64,000 nt of DNA from Bog-756 sp963830165 (GCA_963830165.1 CAWHKZ010000005.1:62001-126000); one strand, 5' to 3'. Positions 19,368-28,617 are shown, counted from the stretch's first letter. Notes: generated by a model not told the origin, from the sequence alone. Made by a program: numbers and translations.

Positions 19368-19835
19368 TCAGGCGCCGCTGCGGGCGGACGCCGTGCGGCG
19401 GGCCCCGGGGATCTCGAGCGGGGTCGGGTTCTGGGCGGCGTGGGGATGCTCCGCGCCGCGGTAGACCTTGAGCTTGGTGGCCATCTGGCGACCCAGCCGG
19501 TTCTTCGGCAGCATGCCCCGGATGGCGTCGCGCACGACGTCGTCGGCCCGGTCCACCATGAGGTCGGCGTAGCTCGTGGCCGTCAGGCCGCCGGGGTAGC
19601 CGGAGTGGTGGTACGCCATCTTGGACTCGGCCTTGCCCGAGGTCAGCACGACCTTGTCGGCGTTGATCACGACCACGTGGTCGCCGGTGTCCATGTGGGG
19701 GGCGAAGGTGGGCTTGTGCTTGCCACGCAGCACGGCGGCCACCTCGGTGGCCAGGCGACCCAGCACCAGGCCGTCGGCGTCGACGACGTGCCAGGCACGG
19801 GTGATGTCAGCGGGCTTGGGGGTGTACGTACGCAA
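19368..19835 (-). CDS. rplM: 50S ribosomal protein L13
   Basis: Early-assembling large-subunit protein. The 155 residues begin MRTYTPKPADITRAWHVVDA and contain GDHVVVINADKV and GMLPKNRLG. The start codon is TTG, supported by GAGGA seven bases upstream and by the conserved N-terminus. First gene of rplM-rpsI. Confidence 0.99.
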   Translation of the reverse strand: MRTYTPKPADITRAWHVVDADGLVLGRLATEVAAVLRGKHKPTFAPHMDTGDHVVVINADKVVLTSGKAESKMAYHHSGYPGGLTATSYADLMVDRADDVVRDAIRGMLPKNRLGRQMATKLKVYRGAEHPHAAQNPTPLEIPGARRTASARSGA

Positions 19836-19958
19836 CAGGGGTCCTCGTTCGATGGTGTCGGGTGTCCGGGCACCTGCGGGTGCGGCGCCTCGCGAGTGGG
19901 CGACCGGTGGTGGCGGCGTCCGCCCTCCAACGGCCGGGGCCCGACCCGGCGACCTTCC

Positions 19959-19988
19959 ACACTACGTCGGATGGGGGTGGACGGGCAA
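19959..19988 (-). promoter_or_regulatory. Putative SigA promoter of rplM-rpsI
   Basis: TTGCCC and TAGTGT on the minus strand are separated by 18 bases in the 186-base gap between truA and rplM. This gives a leader of about 115 bases. The leader sequence is GC-rich; I did not recognise a known L13 leader. Confidence 0.6.
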
Positions 19989-20021
19989 GCCGCCGGGCGG
20001 GGCGGGGGCGGTCCGGCCGGC

Positions 20022-20915
20022 CTACTCGCCGCCGTAGCGGACGGCCATCAGGGTGAGGCCCTGGGGCGGCGCGGGCTGGGCGGCCTGGGACCGGTCGGCC
20101 GAACGGAGGATGTGGAGCATGTCGGCGGGCCGCTTGCGGCCCCGTCCCATGTCGACCAGGGTCCCGACCAGCGATCGGACCATCTGGTGGCAGAACGCGT
20201 TGGCCTCGATCTCGAAGGCCAGCAGGTCCCCCACCACCGGGGCCAGGGACGCCCCCGTCGACCGCTCGTCGGCGTCGAGCTCCGAGGTGCCGGCCGTCCG
20301 CGCCCCCGCGGGCCGCCCGTCGAGGCGGGTCCAGCGGGCGTCCAGCACCCGGCGGTGGATCGGTTCCGACGGCTCGGTCCCCGGCACGCGCCGGCAGAAC
20401 GCCCGGAAGTCGTGCTCGCCCAACAGGGCGTCGCTGGCCGCGGCCAGGGCACGGAGGTCGAGGGGATCGGCCACGTGCCAGGTGAGGCCGGCCAGCAGCG
20501 GGTCGGCCACCGGTGCGTTGACCACCAGGTAGCGGTAGCGCCGCGCCGTCGCCGAGTGCCGGGCGTCGAAGCCCTCGGGGGCGATCTCGGCCGACCGGAC
20601 GACGATCCGGGGACCGACCTGGCTGTTGCAGGACTTCACGAGGGCGGCGGGGTCGAGGTCGGCCGACCGCTCGACCGGCAGGTCGACGTGGACGACCTGG
20701 TCCAGGGCGTGGACACCGGCGTCGGTGCGCCCGGCGCAGGTCAGGGTGACCGGTGTGCGGGCGACGCGGGACAGGGCGGCCGACAGGGCACCGGCCACGG
20801 TGTCGAGGCCATCCTGGGCGGCGAAGCCGTGGAAGCCGCTGCCGTCGTAGGCCAGCCGGAGCCGCCAGCGGACCGTGGCACCATCACTCCCCCCGTGGTC
20901 GGGGGGCGCGCTCAC
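20022..20915 (-). CDS. truA: tRNA pseudouridine(38-40) synthase
   Basis: Makes pseudouridine at tRNA positions 38-40. The 297 residues carry the catalytic Asp65 in GRTDAGVHA, RRYRYLV, and the C-terminal FCHQMVRSLVGTLVDMGRG. A low-complexity insert around residues 215-240 is extra. The GTG start overlaps the rplQ stop by four bases (GTGA), so it is coupled to rplQ at the end of the alpha operon. Confidence 0.98.
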   Translation of the reverse strand: MSAPPDHGGSDGATVRWRLRLAYDGSGFHGFAAQDGLDTVAGALSAALSRVARTPVTLTCAGRTDAGVHALDQVVHVDLPVERSADLDPAALVKSCNSQVGPRIVVRSAEIAPEGFDARHSATARRYRYLVVNAPVADPLLAGLTWHVADPLDLRALAAASDALLGEHDFRAFCRRVPGTEPSEPIHRRVLDARWTRLDGRPAGARTAGTSELDADERSTGASLAPVVGDLLAFEIEANAFCHQMVRSLVGTLVDMGRGRKRPADMLHILRSADRSQAAQPAPPQGLTLMAVRYGGE

Positions 20916-21265
20916 ACCAGTTCGATGCGGGCCATCGGGGCGTTGTCACCCTGACGATTGCCCAGCTTGAGGATGCGGGTGTAGCCACCCGGGCGCTCCG
21001 CATAGCGGGGGCCGATCTCGTCGAACAGCTTGTGGGCCATGTCCTTGTCACGGATGAAGGCGACGACGTTGCGCTGGCGGGCGACGCCACCCTTGGCCGC
21101 CGCGGTGATGACCTTCTCGGCCACCGGGCGCAGCGCCTTGGCCTTGGCCTCGGTGGTGACCAGGTATTCGGCGGCGATGAGCGAGGCGACCAGGTTGCCC
21201 ATCATGGCCTTCTGGTGCGCGGAGCTGCCGCCGAAGCGACGGCCCTTCTTGGGGGTGCCGAGCAT
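20912..21265 (-). CDS. rplQ: 50S ribosomal protein L17
   Basis: Located near the exit tunnel. The 117 residues have the KGRRFGGSSAHQKAMMGNL start and the EKVITAAAKGG segment. It follows rpoA, the universal order. Confidence 0.99.
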   Translation of the reverse strand: MLGTPKKGRRFGGSSAHQKAMMGNLVASLIAAEYLVTTEAKAKALRPVAEKVITAAAKGGVARQRNVVAFIRDKDMAHKLFDEIGPRYAERPGGYTRILKLGNRQGDNAPMARIELV

Positions 21266-21274
21266 GGGGGAACC

Positions 21275-22213
21275 TCAGTCCTTGACCCGCAGGGACAGGC
21301 CCCGCTCGTCGAGCTTCTGGAGCACCTCGTCGAGCGACTTCTGCCCGAAGTTGGTGATGTTGAGGAGGTCGTCGAGGGTCCGGTCGACCAGCTCGCCGAT
21401 CGTGTTGATCTGGGCCCGCTTGAGGCAGTTGCGCGGGCGCTCGGTGAGGTCGAGGTCCTCGATGCGGAGGTCGAGGTCGGGCGAGGACGAGGTGTGGGCA
21501 CCGGGCACGCTGAGCTCGAGGCCCTGGGGCTCCTCTTCCAGGTCGGCCACCAGGGCCACCAGGGTGCGGAGCGTGTCGCCCGCCGAGGCCAGGGCCTCGC
21601 GGGGGTTGAGGGAGCCGTCCGTCTCGATCTCGATGACCAGCCGGTCGAAGTCGGTCGACTGCTCGACGCGCACGGGCTCCACGGTGAAGGCCACCCGGCG
21701 CACGGGCGAGAAGATGGCATCCACCGGGATCACGCCGATGGCGCCCGTGCCCTTGTTCTTGTCGGCCGACTGGTAGCCGCGGCCCCGCTCGACCGTCAGG
21801 TCCACGGCGATGTGGCCCTTGGCGTTGAGGGAGGCGATGTGCTGGTCCGGGCTCAGGATCTCGACGTCGGCCGAGACCTGCAGGTCGCCGGCGGTGGCCG
21901 TACCCGGGCCGCGCTTGTCGAGGCGGATGGTCACCGGCTCGTCGCTGTGTACCTTGAACAGCAGGTCCTTCAAGTTGAGGATGATGTCGGTGACGTCCTC
22001 CTTCACGCCCGACAGGGTCGTGAACTCGTGGAGGGCCTCGTCGAAGCGGACCTGGGTGATGGCCGCGCCGGGGATCGACGACAGCAGGGTCCGCCGCAGC
22101 GAGTTACCGAGCGTGTGGCCGAAGCCGGGGTCGAGCGGGCCGACCGCGAACTTCTGGCGGTTCCCCTCTTCCTCTCCGATGGCTTCGACGGTGGGTCGCT
22201 GGATGATGAGCAT
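21275..22213 (-). CDS. rpoA: RNA polymerase alpha subunit
   Basis: Scaffolds RNA polymerase assembly and contacts activators and UP elements. The 312 residues comprise an N-terminal domain to about residue 230 (GNSLRRTLLSSIPGAAI) and the C-terminal DNA-binding domain (LKRAQINTIGELVDRT). It lies in the alpha operon between rpsD and rplQ. Confidence 0.99.
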   Translation of the reverse strand: MLIIQRPTVEAIGEEEGNRQKFAVGPLDPGFGHTLGNSLRRTLLSSIPGAAITQVRFDEALHEFTTLSGVKEDVTDIILNLKDLLFKVHSDEPVTIRLDKRGPGTATAGDLQVSADVEILSPDQHIASLNAKGHIAVDLTVERGRGYQSADKNKGTGAIGVIPVDAIFSPVRRVAFTVEPVRVEQSTDFDRLVIEIETDGSLNPREALASAGDTLRTLVALVADLEEEPQGLELSVPGAHTSSSPDLDLRIEDLDLTERPRNCLKRAQINTIGELVDRTLDDLLNITNFGQKSLDEVLQKLDERGLSLRVKD

Positions 22214-22297
22214 GCGTGTATGGCTCCTCGGCAGGTGGTGCGCAGGTTCGGTCTTGGTCGGTTCGTGTGGTCGATGCGGTGTCGGCTGTGGCCGGGG

Positions 22298-22945
22298 CTA
22301 CTTGGAGTAGAGCTCCACGATGAGCTGCTCCTGCACCGGCTCGTCGATGTGCTCGCGCAGCGGCAACGAGAACACCTTGACCTCGAAACGGTCGCCCACC
22401 GTCTCCAGCCATGGCGGCAGCGCCCGGTCGAGGGTGTCCATGTTGCGGCGCACGTGGAACATCTCGCGCGACGAGGACTTGAGGGCGACGGTGTCGCCCT
22501 GGCGCAGGCGGTAGCTCGGGATGGTGACCCGCTTGCCGTTGACCAGGACGTGGCCGTGGCGGACGAACTGGCGGGCCTGCGAGCGACTGGCTCCCCAGCC
22601 GGCCCGGAAGGCGACGTTGTCGAGGCGGAGCTCGAGCATGCGCAGCAGGTTCTCACCCGTGATGCCCGGGGCCCGGCTGGCCTCGACGTACAGGTTGTGG
22701 AACTGGCGCTCGAGGAGGCCGTAGATGCGGCGGGCCTTCTGCTTCTCGCGCAGCTGGCCGAGGTACTCGGACCCCTGGCGCATGCGGTCGCGACCGTGCT
22801 CACCGGGCGGGTAGGCGCGGCTGTGACGGTCGGTGACCGCTTCGGAGACGGGGCACTTCATGGAGTAGCAGCGCTCCCCCTTGAGGAAGAGCTTGGTGCG
22901 CTCCCGGCGACAGAGCCGGCAGACGGGTCCGGTGTAACGAGCCAT
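22298..22945 (-). CDS. rpsD: 30S ribosomal protein S4
   Basis: 16S rRNA assembly initiator. The 215 residues include an N-terminal zinc site with Cys9, Cys12, Cys26 and Cys31 (VCRLC and CYSMKC) and a central S4 RNA-binding domain (RLDNVAFRAGWGASRSQARQ). This is the zinc-bound form of S4. Confidence 0.99.
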   Translation of the reverse strand: MARYTGPVCRLCRRERTKLFLKGERCYSMKCPVSEAVTDRHSRAYPPGEHGRDRMRQGSEYLGQLREKQKARRIYGLLERQFHNLYVEASRAPGITGENLLRMLELRLDNVAFRAGWGASRSQARQFVRHGHVLVNGKRVTIPSYRLRQGDTVALKSSSREMFHVRRNMDTLDRALPPWLETVGDRFEVKVFSLPLREHIDEPVQEQLIVELYSK

Positions 22946-22975
22946 GGTGGTCCTTGGTTCCCTTCGTTCCCGTCC

Positions 22976-23380
22976 CTACACCCGCCGCCGCTTCTTGGGG
23001 CGGCAGCCGTTGTGCGGGATGGGGGTGACGTCCTTGATGCCGGCGACCTCGATGCCGGCCGCGGCGAGCGAGCGGATGGCGGTCTCGCGGCCCGAGCCCG
23101 GCCCACGGACCAGCACGTCGACCCGGCGCACGCCGTGCTCCATGGCCCGCTTGGCGCACTGCTCGGCGGCCAGCTGGGCGGCGAACGGGGTGGACTTGCG
23201 GGAGCCCTTGAACCCGACGTTGCCGGCCGAGGCCCAGGCGAGGACGTTGCCCTCGGGGTCGGCGATGGAGACGATGGTGTTGTTGAACGAGCTCTTGATG
23301 TGGGCGACGCCGAAGGTGACGTTCTTCCGTTCGCGCTTGCGGGGCCGGCGGGCGGCCCCCGGCTTGGTGGTCTTGGCCAT
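22976..23380 (-). CDS. rpsK: 30S ribosomal protein S11
   Basis: Platform protein near the E-site mRNA. The 134 residues show HIKSSFNNTIVSI, GSRKSTPFAAQ and the terminal HNGCRPKKRRRV. The ATG overlaps the rpsM stop by one base. Confidence 0.99.
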   Translation of the reverse strand: MAKTTKPGAARRPRKRERKNVTFGVAHIKSSFNNTIVSIADPEGNVLAWASAGNVGFKGSRKSTPFAAQLAAEQCAKRAMEHGVRRVDVLVRGPGSGRETAIRSLAAAGIEVAGIKDVTPIPHNGCRPKKRRRV

Positions 23381-23757
23381 TACTTGCGCACCTTCTTCTT
23401 TCCGGCGACGGTCTTCTTCGGGCCCTTGCGGGTCCGCGCGTTGGTGTGGGTGCGCTGGCCGTGGACCGGCAGGCCCTTGCGGTGGCGGATCCCCTGGTAG
23501 CAGCCGATCTCCATCTTCCGCTTGATGTCCTGGGAGATGTCGCGGCGCAGGTCGCCCTCGACCTGGAGGTTGGCGTCGATGTAGTTGCGCAGGCGGGTGA
23601 CCTCTTCGTCGGTGAGGTCGCGGACACGGGTGTCCGGGCTGGTCTCGGTGGCCGCGCAGATCTGCTGCGCGGTGGTCCGGCCGATGCCGAAGATGTAGGT
23701 CAGGGAGATCTCCAACCGCTTTTCGCGGGGGATGTCCACGCCGGAGATACGGGCCAC
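23380..23757 (-). CDS. rpsM: 30S ribosomal protein S13
   Basis: Head protein contacting the P-site tRNA and the 50S bridge. The 125 residues contain ISLTYIFGIG, RHRKGLPVHGQRTHTNARTR and a basic tail. GTG start; coupled to rpsK. Confidence 0.99.
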   Translation of the reverse strand: MARISGVDIPREKRLEISLTYIFGIGRTTAQQICAATETSPDTRVRDLTDEEVTRLRNYIDANLQVEGDLRRDISQDIKRKMEIGCYQGIRHRKGLPVHGQRTHTNARTRKGPKKTVAGKKKVRK

Positions 23758-23796
23758 GGGTTCTTCTCTCTCTTCTCGTTCAGCGCCTGGTCGGCG

Positions 23797-23910
23797 TCAG
23801 CCCTGCCGCTGCTTGTGGCGCGGGTTTTCGCAGATGACGATGACCCGCCGGTGGCGGCGGATCACCTTGCACTTCTCACACATCGGCTTGACGCTCGGTC
23901 GGACCTTCAC
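23797..23910 (-). CDS. rpmJ: 50S ribosomal protein L36
   Basis: A 37-residue zinc-binding protein, too short for many gene finders. It reads MKVRPSVKPMCEKCKV, then RRHRRVIVICENPRHKQRQG. The zinc ligands are Cys11, Cys14, Cys27 and His32, so it is the zinc form. GTG start at 23910, between infA and rpsM as in most bacteria. Confidence 0.98.
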   Translation of the reverse strand: MKVRPSVKPMCEKCKVIRRHRRVIVICENPRHKQRQG

Positions 23911-24004
23911 GTTGTCGTCCTTGTCTCGGTCCCGGCGGCCGCACGGCCGACCGGGTCACTGCTTGTCGGTCCCCACCGCGCGACCGGGCGGGATGCGGAC
24001 CGGA

Positions 24005-24229
24005 TCACTTGTAGCGGTAGGTGATCCGCCCGCGGGCCAGGTCGTAGGGCGTGATCTCCACTTGCACCTTGTCTCCGGGGAGGATGCGGATGCGGTGCAT
24101 CCGCATCTTGCCGGAGCTGTGCGCCAGTACGTTGTGGCCGTTTTCGAGCTCCACGCGGAACATGGCGTTGGGGAGCGGCTCGACGACCGTCCCCTCCAGC
24201 ACGATGGCATCTTCCTTGGGCTTGGGCAG
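24005..24229 (-). CDS. infA: Translation initiation factor IF-1, probable CTG start
   Basis: Binds the 30S A site during initiation. The body from VLEGTVVEPLPNAMFRVEL to RGRITYRYK is standard. The conserved N-terminus PKPKEDAIV is encoded upstream of the first GTG (24202), and its first codon is CTG at 24229. An AGGAG site lies six bases ahead and an in-frame TAG three codons upstream, so no ATG, GTG or TTG can supply these residues. The 74-residue length matches the family. The alternative is a 65-residue product from GTG 24202, which would lose the conserved N-terminus. Confidence 0.95.
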   Translation of the reverse strand: MPKPKEDAIVLEGTVVEPLPNAMFRVELENGHNVLAHSSGKMRMHRIRILPGDKVQVEITPYDLARGRITYRYK

Positions 24230-24401
24230 GTGAATCTCCTACTACTCTTCGAAATCTCGTCACTCGTCGGCCCGGGGGACGACGTGCGCCATGGACCACG
24301 GGGTTCGTGTCCCGGACGCCACCGCATCCGGAGGCATGCCGGAGCACGGCCACCTGAGCGGGATCGGCAGGCCACCACACGCGGCGGCTGACCGAAGGAC
24401 A

Positions 24402-24430
24402 AGTCTACCCCCTCGTGGGCAAATTGCCAG
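24402..24430 (-). promoter_or_regulatory. Putative promoter of infA-rpmJ-rpsM-rpsK-rpsD-rpoA-rplQ-truA
   Basis: CTGGCA and TAGACT with 17 bases between them, in the 260-base gap between map and infA on the minus strand. Each box matches four of six consensus positions. It would give a leader of about 165 bases before infA. Nothing else is recognisable in the gap. Confidence 0.5.
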
Positions 24431-24489
24431 TCCGAGGCCTCCGACCTGCGCCTTTCTGCGGGGTGGCAGGATAACCCCAGGTCAGCGCC

Positions 24490-25233
24490 TTACAGGATGG
24501 TGAAGATCTCCGGTCCGTCGTCCGTCACCGCGATCGTGTGCTCGAAGTGGGCCGACAGCCGGCCGTCGGAGGTCACCACGCTCCAGCCGTCGTCGAGCAG
24601 CACCGTCCCGGTGCCGCCGGCGTTGACCATCGGCTCGACGGCGAAGACCATGCCCTCCCGCAGGGTGGGCCCGGGCGTGCCCGGCCAGTAGTTGGGCACC
24701 TGGGGCTCCTCGTGCATGGCCGTGCCGATGGCGTGCCCGACGTACTCGCGCACCACCGAGAACCCGGCCGCCTCGGCCACCTGCTGGACGGCCCGTCCGA
24801 TCTCGTTGAGGCGGTTGCCCACCGTCATCTGGTCGATCCCGGCGAAGAGGCTGGCCTTGGTGACCTCCATCAGGCGGGTGGCCTCGGCCGACACCTCCCC
24901 CACCGGCGCCGTGTAGGCCGCGTCGCCGTGGTAGCCCTCGATGATGGCGCCGCAGTCGACGCTGATGATGTCGCCCTCGGCGAGGACCACCTTCGTCGAC
25001 GGGATGCCGTGGACGATCATGGAGTTCGGCGAGGTGCAGACCACGGCCGGGAACCCGTGGTAGCCGAGGAAGTTCGACCCCGCACCACGCTTGTCGAGGA
25101 CCTCGCGGGCGACCCGATCGATCTCGAACGTCGTCACGCCCGGTTTGATCACGGCCCTGGTGGCCTCGTGGATCTCGGCCACCACCCGGCCGGCCTTGCG
25201 CATCTTGGCCAGTTCCTCGGCGTTGCGCCTCAT
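24490..25233 (-). CDS. map: Methionine aminopeptidase, type I
   Basis: Removes the initiator methionine from new proteins. The five metal ligands are visible: Asp in SVDCGA, Asp in HGDAAY, His in YVGHAIG, Glu in FAVEPM and Glu in FEHTIAV. ATG 25233 (MRRNAEEL) is used; a GTG three codons earlier is also possible, and neither has a clear ribosome site. It follows adk, as in many actinobacterial spc operons. Confidence 0.98.
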   Translation of the reverse strand: MRRNAEELAKMRKAGRVVAEIHEATRAVIKPGVTTFEIDRVAREVLDKRGAGSNFLGYHGFPAVVCTSPNSMIVHGIPSTKVVLAEGDIISVDCGAIIEGYHGDAAYTAPVGEVSAEATRLMEVTKASLFAGIDQMTVGNRLNEIGRAVQQVAEAAGFSVVREYVGHAIGTAMHEEPQVPNYWPGTPGPTLREGMVFAVEPMVNAGGTGTVLLDDGWSVVTSDGRLSAHFEHTIAVTDDGPEIFTIL

Positions 25234-25329
25234 CGGGAGCACCGGCCGGAGGGCGGCGAGGGGCGGGGCGGCGTGGGGCGGGGCGGCGTGGGCACGGCGT
25301 GCGACATGCCGTTCATCGTACGGGCCGGA

Positions 25330-26010
25330 TCACGTGAACCGACCGTCCTTGCGGTTGCGACGGTCCTCGATGGCCCGGACGATGCGCTTGGTGACCGCCT
25401 CGGGCGAGCCCGTGCCCGACACCTGGGCCAGTTGGCCCCGGTCGCGGTACCAGTCGATGAGCGGCGCGGTCTGGACCTCGTAGATCTCGAGGCGGCGGGA
25501 GATGGCCTCCTCGGTGTCGTCCTCGCGCTGGATGACCTCGCCGCCGCAGACGTCGCACGTCCAGTTGATGAGCGGCCGGGCGGTCAGCGAGTAGTTGGCC
25601 CCGCAGTCCACGCACACCCGGCGGGAGGCCAGCCGGCGGAGCACCTGGGTCGTCGGCACCTCGATGTCGATGACCAGGTCGAGGTCGCGGGGCGTCAGGA
25701 AGTCGGCCAGCATCTGGGCCTGGGCCACGGTGCGCGGGCAGCCGTCGAGGATGAAGCCGCGGTCCTTGGTGTCGCTCTCGTCCAGGCGGGCCGAGACCAT
25801 CTCCATGATCAGGTCGTCGCCGAGGAGTTCCCCGCGGTCCATCAGCTCCTTGGCCTTCTTGCCGAGGGCGGTGCCCTGCTTGACGGCCTCGCGGAGCATG
25901 TCCCCGGTGGAGACATGGGTCACGACATAGTGGTGGGAGAGGGACAGACACTGCGTCCCCTTCCCCGCCCCCTGTTTGCCGAGGACGACGAGCCTGGCTC
26001 CGGCTGCCAC
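25330..26010 (-). CDS. adk: Adenylate kinase
   Basis: Interconverts AMP + ATP with 2 ADP. The 226 residues have the P-loop as GKQGAGKGTQ (residues 11-20) and DGCPRT where most have DGFPRT. The LID carries a four-cysteine zinc site (Cys133, 136, 152, 155), a feature of Gram-positive and some actinobacterial enzymes. It begins directly after the secY stop. Confidence 0.98.
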   Translation of the reverse strand: MAAGARLVVLGKQGAGKGTQCLSLSHHYVVTHVSTGDMLREAVKQGTALGKKAKELMDRGELLGDDLIMEMVSARLDESDTKDRGFILDGCPRTVAQAQMLADFLTPRDLDLVIDIEVPTTQVLRRLASRRVCVDCGANYSLTARPLINWTCDVCGGEVIQREDDTEEAISRRLEIYEVQTAPLIDWYRDRGQLAQVSGTGSPEAVTKRIVRAIEDRRNRKDGRFT

Positions 26011-27302
26011 CTACTTGAGGAAGCCCTCGTAGTTTCGCATCATGAGCTGGCTGTCGATCTGCTTCATCGTCTCGAGTGCCACACCCACGGCGATCAGGAG
26101 CGTCGTTCCGTAGAAGGGATAGCTGGTGATGTTCCAGGCGGCCATCAGCAGGGACGGCGTCACCGCCACCGCACCGAGGAAGAGGGCGCCCGGCCACGTG
26201 ATCCGGTTGAGGATGTGGGCGAGGTAGCGCTCCGTCGGCTGGCCCGGGCGGATGCCCGGGATGTAGCCGCCCTGCTTGCGGATGATGTCCGCCTGCTGGT
26301 GGGGGTCGAAGGCCACGTAGACGTAGAAGAACGTGAACAGGAGGATGAAGAGGAAGTACGTGAAGATGTAGAAGACGCTCGTCGGGGTCACGTTGTGGTT
26401 GACCCAGGCCCGGAAGGCGGCCGACGGGATGATGTTGGACAGCAGCACCGGGATGTAGAGCACGGAGCTGGCGAAGATGATCGGGATCACGCCGGCCTGG
26501 TTGACCTTCAGCGGGATGTAGGTGTTCTGGCCCCCGAACATCTTGCGTCCCACCACCCGTTTCGCGAACGTGACCGGGATGCGCCGCTGGCCCTGGTCGA
26601 CGAAGACGATGAGCACCAGCAGGGCGAGCGAGACCAGGAGGATCGTGGCGAACTTCACCTTGCCGCCCTCCTGGAGCACGGTGTTGAGGCCCGTCGGGAT
26701 ACCGGCCACCACGTTGGCGAAGATCAGGATCGACATGCCCTGGCCGATGCCGCGCTGGGTGATGAGCTCCGCCAGCCACATCACGAAGGCGGTGCCGGCG
26801 GTCAGGGTGAGCACGATGAAGCCGGCCCGCCAGATCGAGTAGTTGAGGATCAGGTCGATGTTCTGGGTGGTGCCGAACAGGCCCCCACCGCCCTTGTGGA
26901 ACAGGTACACGAGGCCGGTCGACTGCATGAGGGCCAGGGCCACCGTGAGGTACCGGGTGGTCTGGGTCAGCTTCTTCTGGCCCACCGCGCCCTGGTCGCG
27001 CCACTGCTCGAGCTTGGGGATCACCGTGGCCAGCAGCTGGATGATGATGCTGGACGTGATGTAGGGCATGATGCCCAGCCCGAACACGGCCATGCGGGTG
27101 AGGGCACCCCCGCTGAACAGGTTGAGGAACCCGAGGACCCCGACGACTTCGACGCCGCCTCCAGCTGGGCCACCTTCGAGAAGTTCACGAAGGGGACCGG
27201 GACGTTGGCCCCGAACTGGTACAACGCGATGATGGTCAGCGTGAAGAGGACCTTCTTGCGAAGGTCGGGGATGCGGAAGATGTTGGCCAAGCTGGCAAGC
27301 AT
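26011..27302 (-). CDS. secY: Protein translocase subunit SecY (one frameshift in the sequence)
   Basis: Channel subunit of the Sec translocon with ten membrane helices. The N-terminus MLASLANIFRIPDLRKKV and the body from VLGFLNLFSGGALTR onward lie in different frames. The break is in a run of C at about 27137-27140, where restoring one base gives a continuous 430-residue protein. Motifs include TSSIIIQLLA and GGYIPGIRPG. Because SecY is essential and the rest is intact, I read this as a sequence error. It lies between rplO and adk in the spc operon. Confidence 0.96.
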
Positions 27303-27332
27303 GGGACTCCTCGGCGCCGCGTTCAGGTGATG

Positions 27333-27821
27333 CTAGCGGTTGGTGAGGGCGTTGCCCTTGGCCGGAGGACGATCGTTGCCGAAGGGCAGCGGGACGATCG
27401 TGATCGATCCCCCCGCCCCCGTGATGGCCGCCTCGGCCGACGTGGAGAACGCGTGCGCCTCGACCCGCAGGGCCCGCGTCAGCTCGCCTCCGCCGAGGAC
27501 CTTGACCAGGTCCCCCTTGTGGGCGAGGCCCGCCGCCACCAGGGCGGCGATGTCGGCCGTGTCCCCGTCGACGGCACCCAGGGCGCCGACGTTCACCGGG
27601 GTGTACTCGACCCGGAACGGGTTCTTGAAGCCGCGCAGCTTGGGGATCCGCTGCATCAGCGGCAGCTGGCCACCCTCGAAGCCCATCGGGATGGTGTCGC
27701 GGGCGCCCTGGCCCTTGGTGCCACGGCCGGCGGTCTTGCCGCCCTTGCCGGCGATGCCGCGACCGACCCGCTTGCGGCGGCGGTTTGCGCCCGCCGGGGG
27801 GCGGAGCTCATGAACCTTCAT
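27333..27821 (-). CDS. rplO: 50S ribosomal protein L15
   Basis: Late-assembly large-subunit protein. The 162 residues begin MKVHELRPPAGANRRRKRVG and have KGQGARDTIPMGFEGGQ. It sits between rpmD and secY. Confidence 0.99.
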   Translation of the reverse strand: MKVHELRPPAGANRRRKRVGRGIAGKGGKTAGRGTKGQGARDTIPMGFEGGQLPLMQRIPKLRGFKNPFRVEYTPVNVGALGAVDGDTADIAALVAAGLAHKGDLVKVLGGGELTRALRVEAHAFSTSAEAAITGAGGSITIVPLPFGNDRPPAKGNALTNR

Positions 27822-27823
27822 GG

Positions 27824-28054
27824 TCAGCCTTTCTCGTCTTCGCCGGCGGACGTGACGTCCACCAGATGCGGGACCCGTGCGATCATCCCACGGATCTCGG
27901 GGCGGTCCGGCAGCACGTTGGTGCGGCCGATGCCGCGGAGCCCGAGGGCCCGCAGGGTCCCGCGGTGCTTGGGCTTGGTGCCGATGGACGAGCGGACCTG
28001 GGTGACCCGGATCCAGCCCGTCGTCGACAGCGGGGTGCCGGTCGGGGAGGCCAT
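27824..28054 (-). CDS. rpmD: 50S ribosomal protein L30
   Basis: The 76-residue product has the L30 core IRVTQVRSSIGTKPKHRGTL and LGLRGIGRTN. A short acidic end (SAGEDEKG) exceeds the usual 60-residue length. It is one base from rpsE and two from rplO. Confidence 0.98.
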   Translation of the reverse strand: MASPTGTPLSTTGWIRVTQVRSSIGTKPKHRGTLRALGLRGIGRTNVLPDRPEIRGMIARVPHLVDVTSAGEDEKG

Positions 28055-28055
28055 G

Positions 28056-28616
28056 TCAGCTCACCTCCGTGAACACGTCGGCTTCGCGGCGCCGTTCGCG
28101 GTAGGCGCGCAGCATGGCGGCGGGCGCGACCTCGTCGACCGGCTTGCCCCGCAGGGCGGCGATCTCGTCGGGGCGCTTGAGGCCCTTCAGACCGGCGATG
28201 GTGGCGTGGGCCACGTTGATGCCGTTGGAGGAGCCGAGCGACTTGGCCAGGATGTCGCGGATGCCGGCCATCTCCAGGATGGCCCGGGCCGCACCGCCGG
28301 CGATCACGCCGGTACCGGGGGCGGCCGGCTTCAGCATGACCCGGCCGGCACCGCTCTCCCCGACGATGGGGTGGGTGATGGTCGAGCCGGCCAGCGGCAC
28401 GTCGAACATGTTCTTGCGAGCTTCCTCGATGCCCTTCTGCACGGCGAGGCCGGCCTCCTTGGCCTTGCCGTAGCCGAGGCCGACGCGCCCGTTGCCGTCA
28501 CCGACGACCATCAGGGCGGCGAAGGAGAAACGGCGGCCGCCCTTGACCACCTTGGACACCCGGTTCACCCGGATGGTGCGCTCCTCGAACTGCAGCTCGT
28601 TGTTGTTCACGGCCAT
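28056..28616 (-). CDS. rpsE: 30S ribosomal protein S5
   Basis: Helps form the mRNA entry site and accuracy centre. The 186 residues contain RVSKVVKGGRRFSFAALMVV and the KAKEAGLAVQKGIEEA and GSSNGINVAHATI segments. Confidence 0.99.
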   Translation of the reverse strand: MAVNNNELQFEERTIRVNRVSKVVKGGRRFSFAALMVVGDGNGRVGLGYGKAKEAGLAVQKGIEEARKNMFDVPLAGSTITHPIVGESGAGRVMLKPAAPGTGVIAGGAARAILEMAGIRDILAKSLGSSNGINVAHATIAGLKGLKRPDEIAALRGKPVDEVAPAAMLRAYRERRREADVFTEVS

Positions 28617-28617
28617 C

